DNA from: Betaproteobacteria bacterium Ga0077540
Lineage (GTDB): Bacteria; Pseudomonadota; Gammaproteobacteria; Burkholderiales; Methylophilaceae
Direction of reading: 5' to 3'
Length of the DNA: 64,000 nucleotides
Assembly: GCA_001464125.1 (NCBI GenBank)
Contig: LNEP01000006.1
Span: forward strand, 1 to 64,000
Shown: positions 20,131-29,343 of the stretch, one piece after another
Layout of the letters: each line of letters opens with the position of its first letter
Numbering within the stretch: position 1 is the first letter of the stretch
The notes under the pieces: generated by a model
Database searches by the model: none
Told to the model about the DNA's origin: nothing
Seen by the model: only the letters and a program-made list of their open reading frames with translations
Made by a program: the position numbers and the translations under genes

Positions 20131-20161
20131 AACCCCAACCCTTTAGATAAGGACTGGGGTT
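20131..20161 (-). terminator. Terminator at the end of the mla operon
   Basis: Outer arms AACCCCA and TGGGGTT plus inner CCTT and AAGG form a stem with a small internal bulge. On the minus strand a long T run follows. It lies about 30 bases beyond the mlaB stop codon. Confidence 0.75.
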
Positions 20162-20192
20162 AACCATTACAAGCATATCGTGCGTTATTTGC

Positions 20193-20471
20193 TTATATAA
20201 AAGCGTTCACGCCGTACAATTGCATCAAACTAATTAAGTTCTCTGGCACGTTTACAAGCGACAGCTCCACTTTCTCCGTATTTGCCCGACGCTTTAATTC
20301 CAATATCAAACTCACGGCTGAGGTATCCACATCTGTAACTTTGGAAAAGTCGAGCTGTGCAGGACTAACAAAATGCAACGCTTTGCTTGCATTCAATACC
20401 TGAGTGATATTATTGATAATCAAATCACCAGATATTTGCCAACGATTTCCTTCTTGTGCAATCGCAACCAA
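20193..20471 (-). CDS. mlaB: STAS-domain protein MlaB of the Mla phospholipid transporter
   Basis: MlaB is the small cytoplasmic STAS subunit bound to the MlaF ATPase. The 92-residue protein has the STAS core, including the DTSAVSLILELKRRA stretch that surrounds the conserved serine/threonine position. It is the last gene of mlaFEDCB. Identification rests on domain type plus position. Confidence 0.88.
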   Translation of the reverse strand: MVAIAQEGNRWQISGDLIINNITQVLNASKALHFVSPAQLDFSKVTDVDTSAVSLILELKRRANTEKVELSLVNVPENLISLMQLYGVNAFI

Positions 20472-20486
20472 AACAAACCCCTGTAA

Positions 20487-21101
20487 CTAACCAGCTTTAG
20501 GAGAAGAAGCGCCGTTTTTCTCCGCCAGCTTTTTAATTAAACTATCCAAGCCGTTTTGGCGGATCTCTTGCGCAAACTGACTGCGATAGTTTGTCACCAA
20601 ACTTACCCCCTCAATCACAATGTCATACACTTTCCAATCATCCGCTTTTTTCTCTAAAGTGTAGTCCACTGCTATCGGCTGGCCACCATCTTGCAAAATA
20701 GAGGTTTTAACCGTTGCATTAGTTGCGCCATCTTCCATACGCAAGGGCTTGTACTCAATCACTTGATTTTTATATTTAGACAATGCCGTGGCGTAGGTAC
20801 GCAACAACAATGTCTTGAACTCTTGTTGGAAAGCTGCTTTTTGTTCTGGGGTTGCCTTGGTCCAGTTTTTACCAAGCACCATGCGTGACACTTTGTCAAA
20901 GTTAAAATTAGGCAGAATTTTTTCTTCAGCCAGTTTAAAAATCTTATCCTGATTGCCGGCTTGAATATCTTTGTCAGATTTAACAACGGCAATCACATCT
21001 TCTGCAGTTTTTTTCACCAACTCATCTGGGCCCACGCCAGCGTACAAAACGCTACTCGCCAATAATAAGCTCAGTGACGCCATCCATTGTTTTATGCTCA
21101 T
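20487..21101 (-). CDS. mlaC: Periplasmic phospholipid-binding protein MlaC
   Basis: MlaC ferries phospholipids between the outer-membrane MlaA complex and the inner-membrane MlaFEDB. The 204-residue precursor has a signal peptide (about residues 1-21), and the Ttg2D/MlaC family core is recognisable in FDKVSRMVLGKNWTKATPEQ and WKVYDIVIEGVSLVTNYRSQF. It is 29 bases downstream of mlaD. Confidence 0.94.
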   Translation of the reverse strand: MSIKQWMASLSLLLASSVLYAGVGPDELVKKTAEDVIAVVKSDKDIQAGNQDKIFKLAEEKILPNFNFDKVSRMVLGKNWTKATPEQKAAFQQEFKTLLLRTYATALSKYKNQVIEYKPLRMEDGATNATVKTSILQDGGQPIAVDYTLEKKADDWKVYDIVIEGVSLVTNYRSQFAQEIRQNGLDSLIKKLAEKNGASSPKAG

Positions 21102-21130
21102 TCAATTATCCTTTTATTTTTTATTAATCA

Positions 21131-21691
21131 TCATTCCGTGGTGGTGGCAGGCTGCTTACCAATATTATCCAGCGGACTAGCTCCCAACGCATCAGCCTCT
21201 GGTTTGGTTGATTCAGAGTTGCCAGTTGGTGCCGCTGGTTCTGCTGCCTTGTTATACAAGAACTGACTAATCATCTTCTCTAATACCACAGCATCTTGTG
21301 TTTGCGTAATCTTATCTCCATTGGCTAGGCTTGCTTCGTCCCCGCCCGCTTCTAAGCCAATGTACTGCTCGCCCAATAAACCCGCAGTATAAATATTGGC
21401 GAAGGTATCTTTGGGAAACGGATAACGTTTGTCTATGGTCAGACTGACCACTGCTTCGTAAGTTGCAGAGTCAAACGTAATGTCTGCCACACGTCCAACC
21501 ACAACACCCGCACTTTTGACTGGGGCCCTTGGTTTTAGGCCACCAATATTTTCAAAGTTTGCTGTTACTGTATAAGTTTCACCAATGGTATTGGTAGTCA
21601 AATTACCCACTTTCATGGCTAAGCCGAGCAATGCTGCCACACCAAGGGTAACAAATATCCCTACCCACATATCGATTGTTGTTCTGTCCAT
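21131..21691 (-). CDS. mlaD: Mla substrate-binding MCE-domain protein MlaD
   Basis: MlaD forms a hexameric ring in the periplasm attached to MlaFE. The 186-residue protein has one N-terminal membrane helix (about residues 8-24), a single MCE domain (about 38-120, with GGLKPRAPVKSAGVVVGRV and LLGEQYIGLEAGG) and a low-complexity C-terminus. It lies between mlaE and mlaC. Confidence 0.95.
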   Translation of the reverse strand: MDRTTIDMWVGIFVTLGVAALLGLAMKVGNLTTNTIGETYTVTANFENIGGLKPRAPVKSAGVVVGRVADITFDSATYEAVVSLTIDKRYPFPKDTFANIYTAGLLGEQYIGLEAGGDEASLANGDKITQTQDAVVLEKMISQFLYNKAAEPAAPTGNSESTKPEADALGASPLDNIGKQPATTTE

Positions 21692-21707
21692 TCCCGCTCC
21701 TACCTAC

Positions 21708-22514
21708 TTATACACTTAACATAAATGAGGTTAATATAAAATCCAAGCCCAGCACTGCAAGCGACGAAGTCACAACTGTTCTGGTCGTTGCACGACTCAC
21801 ACCTTCTGCAGTAGGTGGCGCATCATACCCTTCAAACAAGGCAATCATGGTACAAGCCACACCAAATACCACACTTTTGATGACGCCGTTTAAAATGTCA
21901 TGTTGCCAATCTACACTGGCTTGCATCTGCGACCAAAACGCGCCAGCATCTACACCTATCAAGGGTACTGCCACCAAATAACCACCTAAAATACCCACCA
22001 TAGAGAACAAGGCAGCTAGTATTGGCATGGCAATCACACCCGCCCAAAATCTTGGTGCCACCACACGTGCAATCGGGCTCACTGCCATCATCTCCATGGC
22101 CGATAACTGCTCTGTTGCCTTCATCAAACCAATTTCAGCAGTAATCGCAGTACCTGCTCGCCCCGCAAACAATAGCGCGGTCACTACCGGGCCAAGCTCG
22201 CGCACTAACGCCAATGCCACGAGCACACCAATAGCCTCGGATGAACCATACTTTTGCAGGGTATGGTAGCCCTGTAAACCAAGCACCATTCCTACAAAAA
22301 AAGCTGAAACCAAGATGATGATGAGCGACATCACCCCAGTAAAATACACTTCTCGAATAGTAAGGTGAAAACGTCTGAAGCTTTCACCGGATGAAATCAG
22401 AGTGAGCCAAAACAGGCGCATACCTGCACCCAAGCGCCAGATTCCGTCTATACATCGACGGCCTACCATGCGAAAACCACGCACCAGTGCAACCAAAATG
22501 CCAGATTTCATCAT
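21708..22514 (-). CDS. mlaE: Mla transporter permease MlaE
   Basis: MlaE is the membrane permease of the phospholipid transporter. The 268-residue protein has five or so spans and MlaE-family motifs such as ALVRELGPVVTALLFAGRAGTAITAEIG and a late GxxxEGV-like segment (ALFEGYDAPP). It overlaps the mlaF stop codon (ATGA). It is slightly longer at the N-terminus than the common 260 residues; a second ATG at 22511 is possible. Confidence 0.95.
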   Translation of the reverse strand: MMKSGILVALVRGFRMVGRRCIDGIWRLGAGMRLFWLTLISSGESFRRFHLTIREVYFTGVMSLIIILVSAFFVGMVLGLQGYHTLQKYGSSEAIGVLVALALVRELGPVVTALLFAGRAGTAITAEIGLMKATEQLSAMEMMAVSPIARVVAPRFWAGVIAMPILAALFSMVGILGGYLVAVPLIGVDAGAFWSQMQASVDWQHDILNGVIKSVVFGVACTMIALFEGYDAPPTAEGVSRATTRTVVTSSLAVLGLDFILTSFMLSV

Positions 22515-23314
22515 AAGTCCGACCCCAACATCTCGCTTGCATAATCACCTGCGGCATAATGGAAAGGCACTGGACCATCTTTTTCACCAAACACAAATTG
22601 ATGAACAAATGGCAGATTAGAATTTCTGAGTTCTTCAGGTGTTCCCTCGGCAGCTACTACGCCATTGGCAACAAAATAAATGTAATCAGCAAAACGGAAA
22701 GTCTCTTCCACATCGTGCGTCACGATAATGGACGTAGCTCCAAGCGCATCGTTTAAAGTACGAATCAAATCACATACCACTCCCATGGAAATCGGATCTA
22801 ACCCTGCAAACGGCTCGTCATACATGATGATATTTGGGTCTAGCGCAATCGCACGTGCAATCGCAACGCGTCTTGCCATCCCTCCAGATAACTCGGTGGG
22901 CATTAATTTGTAAGCGCCGCGTAAACCAACGGCATTAAGCTTCATCAGCACCAAATCACGAATCATGCTCTCGGGTAAATCCGTGTGTTCACGCATTGGA
23001 AACGCCACATTCTCGAACACAGACAAATCGGTAAATAAGGCACCATGCTGAAACAACATACCCATTTTACGACGTAGCTTATAAATACCTTCTCTGTCTT
23101 GCTTGTGCACGACTTGACCATCCACGCGCACCTCGCCCTTGCTGGGCTTAATTTGCCCGCCAATTAAGCGTAGCAGTGTGGTTTTACCACTGCCACTACC
23201 GCCCATAATGGCCACAACTTTACCGCGCGGAAACACCATGTTGATGCCTTGGTGCAACATACGGCCTTTGTAACCGAAGGAGAGGTTGTCTATTTCGACG
23301 ATATTGGAATTCAT
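22511..23314 (-). CDS. mlaF: Mla transporter ATP-binding protein MlaF
   Basis: MlaF powers phospholipid trafficking across the envelope. The 267-residue ATPase shows Walker A GGSGSGKTT, signature LSGGMARR, Walker B IIMYDEPFAGLD and switch region IVTHDVEE. It is first in mlaFEDCB. The region upstream (23315-23393) holds no gene and probably the operon promoter; I could not pick a convincing -35/-10 pair. Confidence 0.95.
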   Translation of the reverse strand: MNSNIVEIDNLSFGYKGRMLHQGINMVFPRGKVVAIMGGSGSGKTTLLRLIGGQIKPSKGEVRVDGQVVHKQDREGIYKLRRKMGMLFQHGALFTDLSVFENVAFPMREHTDLPESMIRDLVLMKLNAVGLRGAYKLMPTELSGGMARRVAIARAIALDPNIIMYDEPFAGLDPISMGVVCDLIRTLNDALGATSIIVTHDVEETFRFADYIYFVANGVVAAEGTPEELRNSNLPFVHQFVFGEKDGPVPFHYAAGDYASEMLGSDL

Positions 23315-23393
23315 TTGCGTATCAATTTGATTTTGCCCTATTCTAAATCAAAATGTCACACATACAAAAACAAAAATCGGCACACCAAAACAA

Positions 23394-23415
23394 AAAACCC
23401 GCTTTCGCGGGTTTT
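23394..23415 (-). terminator. Terminator after the prepilin gene
   Basis: Arms AAAACCCGC and GCGGGTTTT form a 9-bp stem around TTTC, followed on the minus strand by a T run. It lies about 20 bases after the pilin stop codon and just before mlaF. Confidence 0.78.
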
Positions 23416-23436
23416 GTATAAGCTACTTTAAGCAGC

Positions 23437-24066
23437 TCATATCGCCATACAAACCGTGTATTGTGCGGCAGGTGCTAGATTAATTGCATCCAGTGTACTC
23501 GCGGGGCCAGGCACTGACGAGGCTTGCACAGCCCCTGTATTAGGAATTCCGTCATCTAAGCGCGTATCAATTTGTAGCGCATCCCTACCTAGAATACCTC
23601 CTGAACAAATAGCAAAAGAACCATTTACTAAGGTCGTAATTTCAGTAAATCCAGCACCTAGGCTTTGTATACCCAACGGAGCTCCATTAGTATTTGTGGC
23701 AGCCAAAGCTGGATTACCCGGCGCCAAATTTGCCAAACGTACATGCTGCCAGAACAAGAATGATTCGTTAGTTCCTGGCGCAGAATCCCACTCCCCCTCT
23801 ATACGCGCATTGCCAAGTGTACCATTAGCGCCTAATTGACCACCTGGGACATGAGCATTTGCCTGGGCATCATCGCCTGGAATCGCTCTAAATCTATCTT
23901 GATAAGTGTATAAATACACTTGCGTATTTTGAAAGTCACGTGTCAAATTCGTCACACGCGCACTATTAATCAGCTCCTGACCTCTTAACACCCCGCCTAG
24001 TAGCAAACCAATAATCACCAGCACGATGGCTAGCTCGATTAAGGTAAACCCTGTTTGTTTTTTCAT
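23437..24066 (-). CDS. Type IV prepilin-like protein
   Basis: The 209-residue protein has a class III signal: a short basic leader MKKQTG cleaved before FTLIELAIVLVIIGLLLGG, the hydrophobic assembly helix with Glu at +5. The variable globular domain contains GDDAQAN and ends with a cysteine pair (FAICSGG and YTVCMAI), resembling the disulfide loop of type IV pilins. It could be a major pilin, a minor pilin or a pseudopilin; no assembly genes are adjacent. The SD AGGATA precedes the ATG. A sigma-54 promoter at 24151-24167 and PilSR-type genes in the window suggest it is a PilR target. Confidence 0.88.
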   Translation of the reverse strand: MKKQTGFTLIELAIVLVIIGLLLGGVLRGQELINSARVTNLTRDFQNTQVYLYTYQDRFRAIPGDDAQANAHVPGGQLGANGTLGNARIEGEWDSAPGTNESFLFWQHVRLANLAPGNPALAATNTNGAPLGIQSLGAGFTEITTLVNGSFAICSGGILGRDALQIDTRLDDGIPNTGAVQASSVPGPASTLDAINLAPAAQYTVCMAI

Positions 24067-24150
24067 TATGGTATCCTAATTGTTCGTTTTTCTAGTTATC
24101 ACGTTTACAACTTTAATATTTATACAGCTTTATAGTTATTTGTTTGTAAC

Positions 24151-24167
24151 TTGCAATATTTATGCCA
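24151..24167 (-). promoter_or_regulatory. Sigma-54 promoter of the prepilin gene
   Basis: On the minus strand TGGCATAAATATTGCAA matches the -24/-12 consensus with the obligatory GG-N10-GC spacing and TTGCA at -12. Transcription would start near 24140, giving a leader of about 75 bases. Type IV pilin genes are classically read by sigma-54 with PilR. Confidence 0.78.
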
Positions 24168-24205
24168 ATCAAAATGGCAAATAAAGCATAGAATTGGCAG
24201 GTAAA

Positions 24206-24221
24206 TGACAAAAAAATGTCA
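24206..24221. promoter_or_regulatory. Inverted repeat upstream of the sigma-54 promoter (possible PilR site)
   Basis: TGACA and TGTCA form perfect 5-base arms around six A residues, about 65-80 bases upstream of the expected transcription start. A third GTGTC box (minus strand) is at 24271-24275. PilR boxes in Pseudomonas contain TGTC repeats at similar distances; assignment to PilR is inference. Confidence 0.45.
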
Positions 24222-24328
24222 CTTTTGCCGAATCCCCATGTTGATATTTCGTCAATAATGTTGGTTTGATGACACCACACTTTAAGAACTGACTGTAAGT
24301 GACTTTAAATTAAAAGACTTTGGCCACC

Positions 24329-26062
24329 ATGAATTTTCTAAATAAACACCAAGTGAGTCAACAACTTCTTAAAAACTCGCACCGCATTATGGCGTTAATG
24401 TTGCTGTCGCTACACGCCTTTCTTATTTTTTTCGACCAAGATGCGGTCTACAGACAAATGTTTTACTTTTTGTCGTTTGGTATCTTTTTGGTATGGCAAC
24501 CTATTTGGCGCGGCAGTCAAAAGCTTTCCATCATCGCTTCCATTGGACTAATCTCTGTTGGCCTGCTGGGTTATCTATACTTTAATTGGTGGCTCACTGC
24601 AATCTGGCTGTCTGTATTATTTGGGTTGTTAGGTGGTAGGATTTTTTCTGGTGACTCGAAAAAGAATCGCTTAATCCATATTTTGGCAGCCAGTTATTTA
24701 TTGGCCATGTTGCTGTTGTGGGTGGTACCAAAGCTACTGAATGCTTCTAACGAACTGATGGCGGCAGAGTTTGTGATTTTCTACTTTATGCCATTGTTGC
24801 CGATTGCCATTTTGTTTATTCACAATACCTTAGGGCCTGATGACAACACACCGGTTGTCGACTTCTTTTACACCCTAGTGCTATTTATGTTGGCTGTGAT
24901 TATTGTGTTGGGTAGCTATGCAATAGGTACCTTACAAAACGTGAATTACATTCAAGTGATGTTTTATACCATCTCTGCACTATCCATTATCTTATTTGGG
25001 TTGAGTTATTTATGGCGCCCCAGTACAAAGTTCTCTGGCGTGGAACTACTAATGTCTCGCTATTTACTTAGCATCGGCATGCCGTTTGAGCAATGGGTGA
25101 AGAATATTGCAACCCTTGCAGAGCACGAAACAACGCCAAATGGTTTTACCCAAGCGGCGATGAACGAAATGATGAAGCTAGAATGGGTCTCCGGCATTTC
25201 ATGGCTGGCAGACGAAACCCAAGGTAAATTGGGGCAGAATACTGCCTACTCTACCGATTTCAACTTTAAAGATTTTTACATGACACTGCACTCGCGTTGG
25301 CAAATGTCGCCAGCCTTGTATGTACACGTAAAGTTACTGACCCAGATTATGGGCGAGTTTTACGAAGCCAAACGCAGGGAGGAAACGCTTCGACAAAACA
25401 CTTACATGCAGGCTTTTTACGAGACAGGCTCCAGACTCACGCATGATATTAAGAATATCCTGCAATCAGTGGGTACGTTAGTGACCGCCGCTGAACAAAC
25501 GCAAGAATCGGATACCGATGCCCTGTTAAAGCTGATTAAAAAGCAATTGCCTGTATTAAACCAACGTATTGCATCAACTTTAGATAAACTGAAGGCCCCA
25601 AGCGAGGAAAAAAAACGTCAGGAAAAAATATCCGCATGGTGGAAGAATTTGCGTTTACGTTATACGCAGCCACAGGTGGAGTTTGTGGCGGCCCATATGC
25701 CTAAGCATGATATCAATGCCGAAGTACTAGACAGCGTGCTGGATAATTTGCTGAGCAACGCAATCGAAAAAACTAAATACGAACCCAATACGCTGATTAA
25801 GGTGGAAATTGTGGAAGGCCAAAACGGACAGTATCGCATTGAGGTCACCGATACTGGCAAAGCCATGCCACAGCAAACCGCAAACAATTTATTTAAGAAG
25901 CATATCCCATCGCAAAATGGATTGGGTGTGGGGCTTTATCATGCAGGACAAGATGCTAAACAGGCGGGCTATCACTTAAGCCTAACCCGCAATTTAAACG
26001 GCGCAGTGCAATTTACAGTCGAGCTGTCTCCAGAACCTGTAGCCTCTAGAGACAGTGCGTGA
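24329..26062 (+). CDS. Orphan membrane histidine kinase with seven or eight membrane spans
   Basis: The N-terminal 240 residues or so are a run of hydrophobic segments. A soluble region follows (about 245-350), then a phosphoacceptor-type helix GSRLTHDIKNILQSVGTL (His near 373) and an HATPase domain with N-box LDNLLSNAIEKT, G1 VTDTGKAMP and G2 GLGVGLYHAGQDAK. The overall layout recalls PrsK-like kinases but no GAF domain is obvious, so I do not name it. No response regulator is adjacent. It is divergent from the prepilin gene and converges with ccsA. An upstream TTG (24320) is an alternative start; neither start has a clear SD. Confidence 0.82.
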   Translation: MNFLNKHQVSQQLLKNSHRIMALMLLSLHAFLIFFDQDAVYRQMFYFLSFGIFLVWQPIWRGSQKLSIIASIGLISVGLLGYLYFNWWLTAIWLSVLFGLLGGRIFSGDSKKNRLIHILAASYLLAMLLLWVVPKLLNASNELMAAEFVIFYFMPLLPIAILFIHNTLGPDDNTPVVDFFYTLVLFMLAVIIVLGSYAIGTLQNVNYIQVMFYTISALSIILFGLSYLWRPSTKFSGVELLMSRYLLSIGMPFEQWVKNIATLAEHETTPNGFTQAAMNEMMKLEWVSGISWLADETQGKLGQNTAYSTDFNFKDFYMTLHSRWQMSPALYVHVKLLTQIMGEFYEAKRREETLRQNTYMQAFYETGSRLTHDIKNILQSVGTLVTAAEQTQESDTDALLKLIKKQLPVLNQRIASTLDKLKAPSEEKKRQEKISAWWKNLRLRYTQPQVEFVAAHMPKHDINAEVLDSVLDNLLSNAIEKTKYEPNTLIKVEIVEGQNGQYRIEVTDTGKAMPQQTANNLFKKHIPSQNGLGVGLYHAGQDAKQAGYHLSLTRNLNGAVQFTVELSPEPVASRDSA

Positions 26063-26068
26063 ACTTAA

Positions 26069-26102
26069 CCAAGCTCAGTCAGGTGAATTATTTAAAGCTT
26101 GG
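26069..26102. terminator. Inverted repeat between convergent kinase and ccsA genes
   Basis: Arms CCAAGCT and AGCTTGG (26069-26075 and 26096-26102) enclose a 20-base loop between two convergent stop codons. The loop is long and no good T run follows, so terminator function is only possible. Confidence 0.3.
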
Positions 26103-26107
26103 CTAGC

Positions 26108-27253
26108 TTATAGCTCACCGTAAGAGTGTAAGCCGCTCAAGAACATATTCACACCCAAGAACGCAAAGGTGGTGACGAGCAAACCAATCAACGCCCACCA
26201 TGCTAATACAGGACCGCGTAACCCTTTGACCATGCGCAAATGCAACCAAGCCGCGTAGTTTAGCCAAACAATCAGCGCCCATGTTTCTTTAGGGTCCCAT
26301 GACCAATAGCCACCCCATGCTTCTGCTGCCCACATCGCGCCAAGTATCGTTGCAATGGTAAAGAACGCAAAGCCCACGGCGATGGATTTGTACATCACAT
26401 CGTCCAGCACAGTGAGGCTAGGCAAACGTGAGGCCAAGATGCCTTTTTTAGCCAACAAGTAAGCACTGGCGACCATAGCGGCTAAGGAAAATGCGCCATA
26501 GCCGATAAAGTTGGCAGGCACGTGAATCTTCATCCAATAGCTTTGTAGCGCTGGGACTAAGGGCTGGATGGCATCAGCACCGCGATCAAAGCGGTACCAC
26601 AAGATAAAGCCTACGCCAGCATTAATGATGAGCAAGACGAACCCACCTAATTGCTTGGTATTAAATTTATCCTCATAGTGCAGGTAGAGCAGTGCCGTAA
26701 TCAAGCAGAATAGAATAAACACTTCATACAAATTACTGATGGGGATATGGCCAACTTCAGGCGCGATTAAATAAGACTCATACCAACGCACCATCAAGCC
26801 GATAAAACCAAACAATACAGCTGCCCATGTGAGCGCGGAAGCCACACGCCCGCTAAACTCACTACGTTTAAACAGCGCAAACCAATAGGTGAGCATAGCG
26901 AGAATAAATAACACATTCATCCACATCACAGCCGATTGACTTGAAATTAGGTATTTAAGAAAAAATACCTGCCCCGCTCGCGCTTGATCACCTTGATACA
27001 AGTTAATTGCAAACAGGCTGATAATAGCTATGCCAGCCACCAATTTAGCCAAGCCTTTCCAGCGCCAACCCAAATAGCTAAAGGTGATGGCAGCACCAAA
27101 CAGAAAGCTAAGCTCATACGCATCCATGTATTGCGAATATTGTTTAAAGGCAAATACCGCACCAGCCATCAAAGCAATTGCGTATAGCCAATCTTGTAAG
27201 CCTAAGGTCTGCCAAATGGATTTAGGCTTGAAATCGTAAGTTTGCATGTTCAT
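26108..27253 (-). CDS. ccsA: System II cytochrome c biogenesis protein CcsA (ResC/CcsB-type)
   Basis: With ResB it exports heme and ligates it to apocytochromes at the periplasmic side. The 381-residue polytopic protein has the tryptophan-rich WWD motif WGGYWSWDPKETWAL and flanking histidines (for example NYAAWLHLRM and the C-terminal GLHSYGEL). Eight or so membrane spans are visible. It follows resB by 17 bases. Confidence 0.95.
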   Translation of the reverse strand: MNMQTYDFKPKSIWQTLGLQDWLYAIALMAGAVFAFKQYSQYMDAYELSFLFGAAITFSYLGWRWKGLAKLVAGIAIISLFAINLYQGDQARAGQVFFLKYLISSQSAVMWMNVLFILAMLTYWFALFKRSEFSGRVASALTWAAVLFGFIGLMVRWYESYLIAPEVGHIPISNLYEVFILFCLITALLYLHYEDKFNTKQLGGFVLLIINAGVGFILWYRFDRGADAIQPLVPALQSYWMKIHVPANFIGYGAFSLAAMVASAYLLAKKGILASRLPSLTVLDDVMYKSIAVGFAFFTIATILGAMWAAEAWGGYWSWDPKETWALIVWLNYAAWLHLRMVKGLRGPVLAWWALIGLLVTTFAFLGVNMFLSGLHSYGEL

Positions 27254-27270
27254 ATTGATATCCTTTTGTC

Positions 27271-29232
27271 CTAATCAGACAGCACTTGTGCCAGTTGTTG
27301 CTTGGTACGATCAAATTCCTGCTCAAAATCTAAGTTTTTGCGATTGGATGACATCGCCAACAACACTTCTTGCGTATTGGTTTTGAGCAACAACCAGACA
27401 CGACGTTCACGTATGTAAAACATGGCGAATATACCTAACACCAACAATACAGAACCAAGATACACCCACTTTTGACCGGGTGATTTGGTCAACTGCAAGC
27501 CGCTCGCTTCTCTATGTTCAAAATCATCCAACTGAAAATAGTACGGTGCACCATAAAAAAACAAATCGTTGATTGCGCCCAGCGTATCTTGTAAAAACGC
27601 CACGGTTTGCGGGTTGAGTGCGACCTCAGGTTTCCCTTGCTCCGCTAACACGATATTGTATGCTTCTAAAGCGCAAGCATTAAGTAATTTAAAGTAAGTA
27701 TCGGCCGCCTTCTGCCGTTCTGCTTCTGGTACTGCTTTCTCAATCAATTGTGCAAGTCGCGAGAAGCCACCTTGTGTAAATGTGACCAATAATCGTTCTA
27801 CACTCTCCTGAAACTGCGTCTCCAGCTTGTTATCCACACCACGAGAGTTCCCACTCAAACGTTTGGCAATTTCTTTTTGGGTTTTGGGGTTGCTCAACGC
27901 ATTTCGAACCCGCATAAATCCATCAATGCTTAAATCATCATCCGCTGGTATACGCAAATAACGAAATTCATCTTGCACCGACTCACGCATGCCGGAGACA
28001 AAATAGGCTTTACCATCCAATTTGAGTGGCTGCATATAGGTTACATACTCACGCGCTTGGCCAGATTTATCACGCAGTTTATAGGTGGTATTGGGCCCCA
28101 CATTTTGTGGTTTGCCTTTACCATCTGCCGATAAATTCATGATATTGAATTTGCGAAATTCGTTAAATTCAACCGTGAGTGGATTTTCCGTAGGGCCTAA
28201 GGTCCCCTTTTTATCGACCACACCATTGATTTCTCCATTGAGCATATTTAGAGAGGCCAAATCCCACACTTTAAATTTGAGTTTTGATCCGCCGTCTTGA
28301 AAATCAGACTGATAAATGGCTATACCTTTATACACCAGCGGATGGTTGACACTAATGGTTTTTTCTATCGGCTTATCTAAATCTGGGTCGGTGATGACAA
28401 TATCACTCTCGAATGATTTGGGTTGGCCTGTAGCATAGTGCTCAATGCGAAAGTCCTTGAGCGCCACTCTAAAGGGTAACTCTTGTACCAAATAGCCATC
28501 CCGCATACGCACAAAGGCCACGTTATCGCTGACTCCTTCCGGCAAAGTCATATTGGCGCGGAATGAAGGATTGTCTGTATGCAATCGACTCACCTCAGGC
28601 ACTTCACTTTCCGGGATATCCAATACTTCAATGCGTTTGTTACCCAGCATCTCCTGAATTTTAAAAGGCAAGTTGCCATCCAAAATACCACCCAAGCAAA
28701 TAATCACGATGGCGGCATGGGTAAAGATATAACCAAAGCGCTGATGCGTACCAGCTTTGGCCGCAATCAACATATCACCATTTTCTTGCGGTTTAAGTTT
28801 AAAAGTGAAGCCTTGTCCAGTCAGATAATCTGTAAGCTTGTGCTGCGTTTGCTCTGATGCGCTTTTTGTTGTGTAGGTAGCTTGATGGCTAAATGCACGC
28901 AGGGACTTTTCTGTTGCTTGCTCCTTGAAGGCTTTCCATTCAGCCAACATTAGCGGTGCATTACGGTAAATACATAAGCTGGTAGAGATCACCAAGAACA
29001 ACAAAATCAGCAAAAACCAGATAGCGTGGTACACATCATACAAACCAAGCAGCTCGAACATCTCAAACCAGAACTGACCAAATTTAATGATGTAGTTGCT
29101 GTATGGTTCGTTTTGCTTGAGCACAGTGCCGATAATGGAGGCAACACCCAATACACTGAGTAAACTGACGGCAAAACGCATGGAGCTCAGGAGCTCGTAT
29201 AATTTGTAAGAAGTGGAATTGGTTGATTTCAA
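27271..29232 (-). CDS. resB: System II cytochrome c biogenesis protein ResB (Ccs1)
   Basis: ResB forms the heme-delivery synthetase with CcsA. The 653-residue protein has three N-terminal membrane spans (beginning LLSSMRFAVSLLSVLGVASIIGTVL), a large periplasmic domain from about residue 190 to 580, and a last span (about 595-612). The SMRFAVSL motif is characteristic. It lies between the cytochrome c4 gene, behind a terminator, and ccsA. Confidence 0.95.
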   Translation of the reverse strand: MKSTNSTSYKLYELLSSMRFAVSLLSVLGVASIIGTVLKQNEPYSNYIIKFGQFWFEMFELLGLYDVYHAIWFLLILLFLVISTSLCIYRNAPLMLAEWKAFKEQATEKSLRAFSHQATYTTKSASEQTQHKLTDYLTGQGFTFKLKPQENGDMLIAAKAGTHQRFGYIFTHAAIVIICLGGILDGNLPFKIQEMLGNKRIEVLDIPESEVPEVSRLHTDNPSFRANMTLPEGVSDNVAFVRMRDGYLVQELPFRVALKDFRIEHYATGQPKSFESDIVITDPDLDKPIEKTISVNHPLVYKGIAIYQSDFQDGGSKLKFKVWDLASLNMLNGEINGVVDKKGTLGPTENPLTVEFNEFRKFNIMNLSADGKGKPQNVGPNTTYKLRDKSGQAREYVTYMQPLKLDGKAYFVSGMRESVQDEFRYLRIPADDDLSIDGFMRVRNALSNPKTQKEIAKRLSGNSRGVDNKLETQFQESVERLLVTFTQGGFSRLAQLIEKAVPEAERQKAADTYFKLLNACALEAYNIVLAEQGKPEVALNPQTVAFLQDTLGAINDLFFYGAPYYFQLDDFEHREASGLQLTKSPGQKWVYLGSVLLVLGIFAMFYIRERRVWLLLKTNTQEVLLAMSSNRKNLDFEQEFDRTKQQLAQVLSD

Positions 29233-29307
29233 GATAGGCGCTTAACGGATTAAGGTGTGCGTTGGACTACAGAGTTGTTTAAATGTTTTGCGGAGGATGC
29301 ACAAAAA

Positions 29308-29332
29308 TAAAGGTGGTCAAGCGCCACCTTTA
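29308..29332 (-). terminator. Terminator after cytochrome c4
   Basis: Arms TAAAGGTGG and CCACCTTTA form a perfect 9-bp stem around a 7-base loop, followed on the minus strand by TTTTTG. It is 12 bases after the cytochrome c4 stop codon. Confidence 0.7.
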
Positions 29333-29343
29333 AATTGGATTGT

